DNA from: Ruminiclostridium sp.
Lineage (GTDB): Bacteria; Bacillota; Clostridia; DSM-8532
Reading direction: 5' to 3'
Assembly: GCA_003535195.1 (NCBI GenBank)
Contig: DOHN01000117.1
Span: 2,598 to 23,424 of the forward strand
Length of the DNA: 20,827 bases
The notes under the pieces were generated by a model. That model had not been told where the DNA came from. It made no database searches and saw only the letters and a list, made by a program, of their open reading frames with translations. Below, in pieces: positions 17,345 through 20,827 of this stretch (the stretch's first letter is position 1; each line of letters begins with the position of its first letter). The translations under genes were made by a program, and so were the position numbers.

Positions 17345-18301
17345 ATGAACCAGAAAGACATCCATAAAGCAACTATTGTAGGAGCCGGTTTTGTGGGATC
17401 CACCACAGCCTACACACTGATGCTGGGCGGGCTTTTTTCAGAGCTGGTGCTCATTGACATCAACGAGACCAAAGCCCGGGGCGAGGCCATGGACTTAAAT
17501 CACGGCATGCCGTTTGCCAAGCCCGTAAAGATCTATCAGGGGAGCTATGCCGACAGCAAGGGCTCGGATCTAATTATTATTACAGCCGGAGCCAACCAAA
17601 AAGAGGGCGAAACCCGAATTGACCTTGTTCACCGGAATGTCTCGGTTTTTAAGAGTATCATCGAGCAGGTCATTCAATATAACCGGCCCGAAGACGCGCT
17701 GATACTGGTAGTGACCAATCCGGTCGACATACTGACCTATGCGGCCTGGAAGCTCTCGGGCTTTCCGGCCAGCCACGTGCTGGGCTCTGGCACGGTTCTG
17801 GATACCGCGCGCTTCCGATATTTGCTGGGTGAGCATGTGGGGGTGGATACCCGAAACGTTCACGGGTATATTCTGGGCGAGCATGGCGATACGGAGCTTC
17901 CCGCCTGGAGCCATACCTCCATCGCCGGCATGTCGGTGGAAACATACTGTAATACCTGCCGAAGCTGTTCCGATCATCAGAGTATGGACGATATTTTCCA
18001 GAAGGTTAAAAATTCAGCCTATGAAATCATCCGCGCAAAGGGCGCCACCTATTTTGCCGTGGCTCTTGCCGTTCAGCGCATCAGTGAAGCCATCATGCGG
18101 GATGAGCATTCCATTCTCACCGTTTCCAGCATCTTAAGCGGGCAGTATGGCGTAGGGGACGTAGCCGTCAGCGTTCCCACCATTGTGGGCAGGGATGGGA
18201 TAAAAGAGGTCATTGAAATACCCATCACTCAAGAAGAGATGCGTCTGCTTCATCAATCTGCCGAAACCTTAAAGAGCATTATAAAGGAATTACGCCTTTG
18301 A
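17345..18301 (+). CDS. ldh: L-lactate dehydrogenase
   Basis: This 318-residue NAD-dependent enzyme reduces pyruvate to L-lactate, regenerating NAD during fermentation. It has the Rossmann loop VGAGFVGST, Gln85 in AGANQKEGETR at the substrate-specificity position (malate dehydrogenases have Arg there), Arg91, NPVD, Asp153 and Arg156 in LDTARFR, and catalytic His180 in GEHGD. This fits the tetrameric bacterial L-LDH family. GGGAGTGGAG precedes the ATG. No separate promoter is obvious in the 46 bases after the glnS terminator: a TTGTTA-17-TCTACT pair there is weak. Read-through or that weak promoter must serve it. A weaker hairpin terminator follows. Confidence 0.95.
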   Translation: MNQKDIHKATIVGAGFVGSTTAYTLMLGGLFSELVLIDINETKARGEAMDLNHGMPFAKPVKIYQGSYADSKGSDLIIITAGANQKEGETRIDLVHRNVSVFKSIIEQVIQYNRPEDALILVVTNPVDILTYAAWKLSGFPASHVLGSGTVLDTARFRYLLGEHVGVDTRNVHGYILGEHGDTELPAWSHTSIAGMSVETYCNTCRSCSDHQSMDDIFQKVKNSAYEIIRAKGATYFAVALAVQRISEAIMRDEHSILTVSSILSGQYGVGDVAVSVPTIVGRDGIKEVIEIPITQEEMRLLHQSAETLKSIIKELRL

Positions 18302-18310
18302 ATAGAAAAT

Positions 18311-18340
18311 AAAAGAACCTGCTTTTTAACAAGTTCTTTT
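18311..18340. terminator. Hairpin between ldh and divIC (terminator, both directions)
   Basis: AAAAGAAC (18311-18318) and GTTCTTTT (18333-18340) form an eight-base stem lying between convergent genes. The T run is part of the stem and only four bases long, so efficiency may be modest. Confidence 0.6.
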
Positions 18341-18358
18341 CATTGTATTTATAAGCCA

Positions 18359-18643
18359 TTATTTATTTGTATCAATGAAGACTCTTTCGCCATCCCGAAC
18401 CATGCCCAGCTTTTCACGGGCAATTTTTTCAATGCTCTCATCGCTTGAAATTTCGTCCCGCTCTTTGATGGAGCTTTGCTGCCGTTCCTTTTCCTTTTGG
18501 ATTTTGGCTCTCAGTTCTGTTAATTCCAGGTTAATTGTATACAGCTCTTCCGACTGAGCTGTATAAGCAAATGCGGCATAAATTAAAGCAAAAGCCATAA
18601 TGGGTACGACCCACCAGCCCTTATTTTTCTTTTGTACAGCCAT
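18359..18643 (-). CDS. divIC: Septum formation initiator DivIC/FtsB family
   Basis: This 94-residue bitopic membrane protein has a short basic N-terminus, one membrane helix (about 11-29), an extracytoplasmic coiled coil (about 32-68) and the family's C-terminal block IEKIAREKLGMVRDGERVFI. DivIC/FtsB proteins join FtsL and FtsQ/DivIB in the divisome and help activate septal wall synthesis. It is the last gene of the mazG-rqcP-yabP-yabQ-divIC cluster, the same order as in Bacillus subtilis, and has its own promoter in the preceding gap. The ribosome site is weak (GAAGGG is only two bases from the ATG, GGTG slightly further). Confidence 0.9.
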   Translation of the reverse strand: MAVQKKNKGWWVVPIMAFALIYAAFAYTAQSEELYTINLELTELRAKIQKEKERQQSSIKERDEISSDESIEKIAREKLGMVRDGERVFIDTNK

Positions 18644-18682
18644 AACCCTTCACCATTTTCATTAGTAGAATACATTGATAAA

Positions 18683-18691
18683 ATTATACCA
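18683..18691 (-). promoter_or_regulatory. Extended -10 promoter before divIC
   Basis: On the minus strand TGG TATAAT (18691-18683) gives an extended -10 box, about 40 bases before the divIC ATG. A -35-like TTGAAT lies 15 bases upstream, at sub-optimal spacing. It would let divIC be expressed in growing cells independently of the sporulation genes. Confidence 0.5.
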
Positions 18692-18723
18692 TATTGCCGG
18701 AACATTCAACAGGGGCTTTTGAC

Positions 18724-19200
18724 CTATTTCTTTGTGAATGTATTTTTCAGCCGGAGGAAATTTACCCGTATTCTATAATTCTCACAGGCTGCCCGGCTTT
18801 TTATTTTTCCCGTAACCTTACGGAAGCGGAGCAGAATCATTCGGAATACGGGTTCTAAAAACTTAAAAATTTCATAAAAGGGCCAGACAATAATTTTAAT
18901 GAGAAGGGATAGTATCCAGAGGATGGGCCCGCTTAAAACACCCATGTAAACCAGCCCGCCAATAATTGCACCGGCATAAAAATAAGCCCTGGTCTCGCCG
19001 CTGCTTACAATGTAGGAGGACAGAAACAGAATGATGGCGGCGCTCAGCCAATATAGGATGTCTTCTATGTGAACCATCACTGCTTTTGTTTTGACCACGC
19101 GACGCTTTAAACGAAAGAGATCATATAAAAAAGCCAGGAGGACTCCGGCCGCTGCTGCTCCCCCAAAAACCGTCAATTCGATCGTTACACTATTCTGCAT
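18724..19200 (-). CDS. yabQ: Spore cortex biosynthesis protein YabQ
   Basis: This 158-residue membrane protein has about four hydrophobic segments (roughly 6-27, 46-65, 75-93 and 96-115) and a basic C-terminus (about 125-158). The FLYDLFR motif after the first helix and the WLSAA segment are typical of YabQ, which Bacillus needs for spore cortex formation and which sits in the forespore outer membrane. The frame is open from a TTG at 19212, but GAGAGG abuts that codon, so I use ATG 19200. The gap to yabP is 17 bases, so both are read from the SigE-type promoter at 19564-19592. Confidence 0.88.
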   Translation of the reverse strand: MQNSVTIELTVFGGAAAAGVLLAFLYDLFRLKRRVVKTKAVMVHIEDILYWLSAAIILFLSSYIVSSGETRAYFYAGAIIGGLVYMGVLSGPILWILSLLIKIIVWPFYEIFKFLEPVFRMILLRFRKVTGKIKSRAACENYRIRVNFLRLKNTFTKK

Positions 19201-19217
19201 AGATCCCAGCAACCTCT

Positions 19218-19508
19218 CTATCTAAAAAGCCCCGAGAAGAAGCCTCCTTTTCTTTGCGGCCCGCCATTGTCCAAATATTCGCAGGATCCTATATCGCCTT
19301 CCACATCAAGCTCAGACGTCTCCACATTGAGCTTGTTGATGTGCATTCCCATTCCCCGCACCACCAGAATGCCCAGCTCGGAATCCAGCACAATGCATTC
19401 CTCGTTGAAGCTTTCCACATGTCTTACTCCTGAGACCATCAGCCGCCTTCTGTCTTTCAGAATAATATTTTGTGAGCGCTGTTCAAAAGCCTTTCGTTCT
19501 TCAGGCAT
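19218..19508 (-). CDS. yabP: Sporulation protein YabP
   Basis: This 96-residue protein is of the YabP/YqfC family. The core lies at about 17-80: ILKDRRRLMVSGVRHVESF, then IVLDSELGILVVRGMGMHINKLN, then LDVEG. In Bacillus it is made in the mother cell under SigE and cooperates with YabQ. The frame is open from a GTG at 19517, but AAGGAGG runs into that codon, so ATG 19508, eight bases after the ribosome site, is the real start. The glycine-rich C-terminus (GGPQRKGGFFSGLF) is short and probably flexible. It follows rqcP after a 164-base gap with a terminator and a new promoter. Confidence 0.9.
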   Translation of the reverse strand: MPEERKAFEQRSQNIILKDRRRLMVSGVRHVESFNEECIVLDSELGILVVRGMGMHINKLNVETSELDVEGDIGSCEYLDNGGPQRKGGFFSGLFR

Positions 19509-19563
19509 AACAGGCACCTCCTTAGACGCTTAACTAAAAAATAGATGAAAGTTCCGCCGATGA

Positions 19564-19592
19564 ATTTTATGCACAAGTCCGGATGAATATCA
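19564..19592 (-). promoter_or_regulatory. SigE-type sporulation promoter before yabP
   Basis: On the minus strand TGATATT (19592-19586) and CATAAAAT (19571-19564) are separated by 14 bases. This closely matches the Bacillus SigE pattern (ATATT, 14 bases, CATACAnT). yabP and yabQ are known SigE genes, so both position and sequence agree. Confidence 0.7.
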
Positions 19593-19622
19593 CAGGATTC
19601 CCCCACTTTTGTACAACTCTTT

Positions 19623-19642
19623 ACTATGTATATTCACATAGT
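19623..19642. repeat. Inverted repeat upstream of the yabP promoter
   Basis: ACTATGT (19623-19629) and ACATAGT (19636-19642) are perfectly complementary around ATATTC. It lies about 30 bases upstream of the SigE-type -35 box and has no T run, so a protein-binding site is more likely than a terminator. Confidence 0.45.
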
Positions 19643-19650
19643 GTTTAAAA

Positions 19651-19687
19651 TATAGAAAATGAGCTCCTGTTTTTACAGAAGCTCATA
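19651..19687 (-). terminator. Terminator overlapping the end of rqcP
   Basis: On the minus strand GAGCTTCTGT and ACAGGAGCTC form a ten-base stem (one G-T pair) around AAAA, followed by a T-rich stretch. The 5' arm includes the last codons and stop of rqcP. It separates mazG-rqcP from the sporulation genes. Confidence 0.8.
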
Positions 19688-19912
19688 CATTTCTATACTT
19701 TCTTCTTTTCTTACGGTCTCCGAAACTTTCAATATCTTCAACCGCGTAATATTTTCCCCAAAACGTATTTCCACGATATCGCCCACATTGACTTCACTCC
19801 CCGGCTTCGCCGTCCGCCCGTTAATGGTCACCTTTTCTTTGGAACAGGCCTCATTGGCCAATGTTCTTCTTTTAATAATACGGCTGACCTTTAAAAATTT
19901 ATCAATACGCAT
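19673..19912 (-). CDS. rqcP: S4-domain ribosome quality control protein RqcP
   Basis: This 79-residue protein is a single S4 RNA-binding domain: MRIDKFLKVSRIIKRRT (1-17), ANEACSKEKVTING (19-32), then GSEVNVGDIVEIRFG. It matches Bacillus RqcP (YabO), which binds stalled 60S-like 50S subunits with RqcH and supports C-terminal alanine tailing of blocked peptides. Heat-shock protein HslR is a more distant relative. The ATG directly follows the mazG stop codon, and GGGGAG at the end of mazG serves as ribosome site, so translation is coupled. Gene order with yabP, yabQ and divIC supports the RqcP assignment. Confidence 0.92.
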   Translation of the reverse strand: MRIDKFLKVSRIIKRRTLANEACSKEKVTINGRTAKPGSEVNVGDIVEIRFGENITRLKILKVSETVRKEESIEMYELL

Positions 19913-20719
19913 TTATTTCTCCCCTTCTTGCGCTCTTTCAAGTCTTTTGGCTTCATCCCATAAAGCATCCAATTCCTTCAGGGATATATTCTCCATCTTC
20001 AGGCCCTGCTCGAGCGCCTTTGTCTCCACATAATCAAACCTGCGAATAAACTTATTAACGGTAGATGTGAGCGCCAATTCCGGCTGAACTTTCAAAAACC
20101 GTGAGACATTGACCACCGCAAACAGCAGATCCCCAAGCTCTTCTTGTATTGAAGCAGCATCGCCGGCATGATATGCCTCTTCCAGCTCTTTATCTTCCTC
20201 TTTTATCTTTAAGAAGGCATCTTTTACATCAGCCCAGTCAAATCCCACCTGGGCTGCCTTTTCTTGCACCTTAAAACTTCTCATAAGGGCCGGCAGATTA
20301 GCCGGAACGCTCTTTAAAACCTGGGTCTGCGTCTCCATACCCTTTTCCTTCTTTTTGACCTGCTCCCATATATTAACGACATCATCCGGGGTTGCGGCCA
20401 CAGCGTCTCCGAATACATGGCGGTGTCTGCTGATCATTTTTTTACTTACACCGTCAACCACATCATTCATATCGAATTGGCCATCCTCTTTAGCGATCTG
20501 GGAATGGAGCAATACCTGAAGAAACAGATCCCCCAGCTCGTCACAAAGCTTATCGGGACTCTCTTCATCAATGGCTTCCAGCACCTCATAGGATTCTTCA
20601 ATAAGATATCTTTTCAAAGATTTGTGATCCTGCGCCCGATCCCATGGGCAGCCGTCAGGCGCCCGAAGCTTTGCTACAATATCCAATAAATCCTGGTAGG
20701 TATAATGTTCTTTTTTCAT
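19913..20719 (-). CDS. mazG: Nucleoside triphosphate pyrophosphohydrolase MazG
   Basis: This 268-residue protein has two MazG helical repeats. The first contains EESYEVLEAIDEES and DELGDLFLQVLLH, the acidic metal-binding residues (about 36-75); the second contains EEELGDLLFAVVNVSRF (about 190-210). MazG hydrolyses NTPs and dNTPs to monophosphates and pyrophosphate, removing abnormal nucleotides. Bacillus YabN, at the same locus, carries an extra N-terminal tetrapyrrole-methylase domain of about 220 residues that is missing here. This protein has the length of E. coli MazG. The frame is open from 20761, but AAGGAG (20732-20727) points to the ATG pair at 20722 and 20719; I chose the second. Confidence 0.93.
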   Translation of the reverse strand: MKKEHYTYQDLLDIVAKLRAPDGCPWDRAQDHKSLKRYLIEESYEVLEAIDEESPDKLCDELGDLFLQVLLHSQIAKEDGQFDMNDVVDGVSKKMISRHRHVFGDAVAATPDDVVNIWEQVKKKEKGMETQTQVLKSVPANLPALMRSFKVQEKAAQVGFDWADVKDAFLKIKEEDKELEEAYHAGDAASIQEELGDLLFAVVNVSRFLKVQPELALTSTVNKFIRRFDYVETKALEQGLKMENISLKELDALWDEAKRLERAQEGEK

Positions 20720-20768
20720 CATTCCACTCCTTCGTATTTTTGACTTCATACCTTTTTCCAACGTTTAT

Positions 20769-20798
20769 AGGATATCACAACTGGAAAAAATTAATCAA
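20769..20798 (-). promoter_or_regulatory. Possible promoter of mazG-rqcP
   Basis: On the minus strand TTGATT (20798-20793) and TATCCT (20774-20769) are 18 bases apart, about 50 bases before the mazG start. Both boxes deviate from consensus. The window ends 29 bases further on, so an upstream gene feeding this operon cannot be excluded. Confidence 0.35.
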
Positions 20799-20827
20799 GG
20801 AAGTTGTCATTGTTTGTCGGCTTTTTT

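Overview
The window looks like a chromosomal stretch from an endospore-forming, anaerobic-type Firmicute of class Clostridia. The evidence is a SigH gene, the yabP-yabQ sporulation pair in the Bacillus/Clostridium order mazG-rqcP-yabP-yabQ-divIC, A/G-rich Shine-Dalgarno sites (AGGAGG type), SigA-type promoters, fermentative L-lactate dehydrogenase, NADP-type glutamate dehydrogenase and a bacteriohemerythrin. Base composition is moderate. I see no transposase, phage gene, CRISPR array, rRNA or tRNA.

Layout. 1-388 is a non-coding leader with a strong promoter and several inverted repeats ahead of gdhA (+). After the gdhA terminator comes a two-gene + strand unit (1926-3964): a MotA/TolQ/ExbB-type channel subunit and an OmpA/MotB-type partner, resembling the ZorAB motor of Zorya defence but with no ZorC/D/E beside it. 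It ends 29 bp inside a convergent minus-strand block. In transcription order that block is zapA, a DUF948-like membrane protein, a U32 family protein, dut and an M20 peptidase (9179 down to 3936). Upstream lie a hemerythrin gene with its own promoter, then sigH preceded by an unusual P-loop/Asp23-like fusion gene, then an orphan sugar-type ABC ATPase, all on the minus strand.

From about 13000 the + strand carries argC-argB (arginine synthesis from N-acetylglutamate), glnS and ldh, with separate terminators after argB, glnS and ldh. The last 2.4 kb is the minus-strand mazG-rqcP-yabP-yabQ-divIC cluster (nucleotide clean-up, ribosome rescue, spore coat/cortex, septum). It has a credible SigE-type promoter before yabP and an extended -10 promoter before divIC.

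The most unusual items are the orphan ZorAB-like motor, the ABC ATPase lacking its H-loop histidine and a signature glycine, the P-loop/Asp23 fusion next to sigH, and a promoter-plus-terminator pair at 9848-9969 that looks like a small RNA gene carrying an anti-Shine-Dalgarno-like stretch. Several start codons were moved downstream of the longest open frame because the ribosome binding site overlaps or follows the first possible start.
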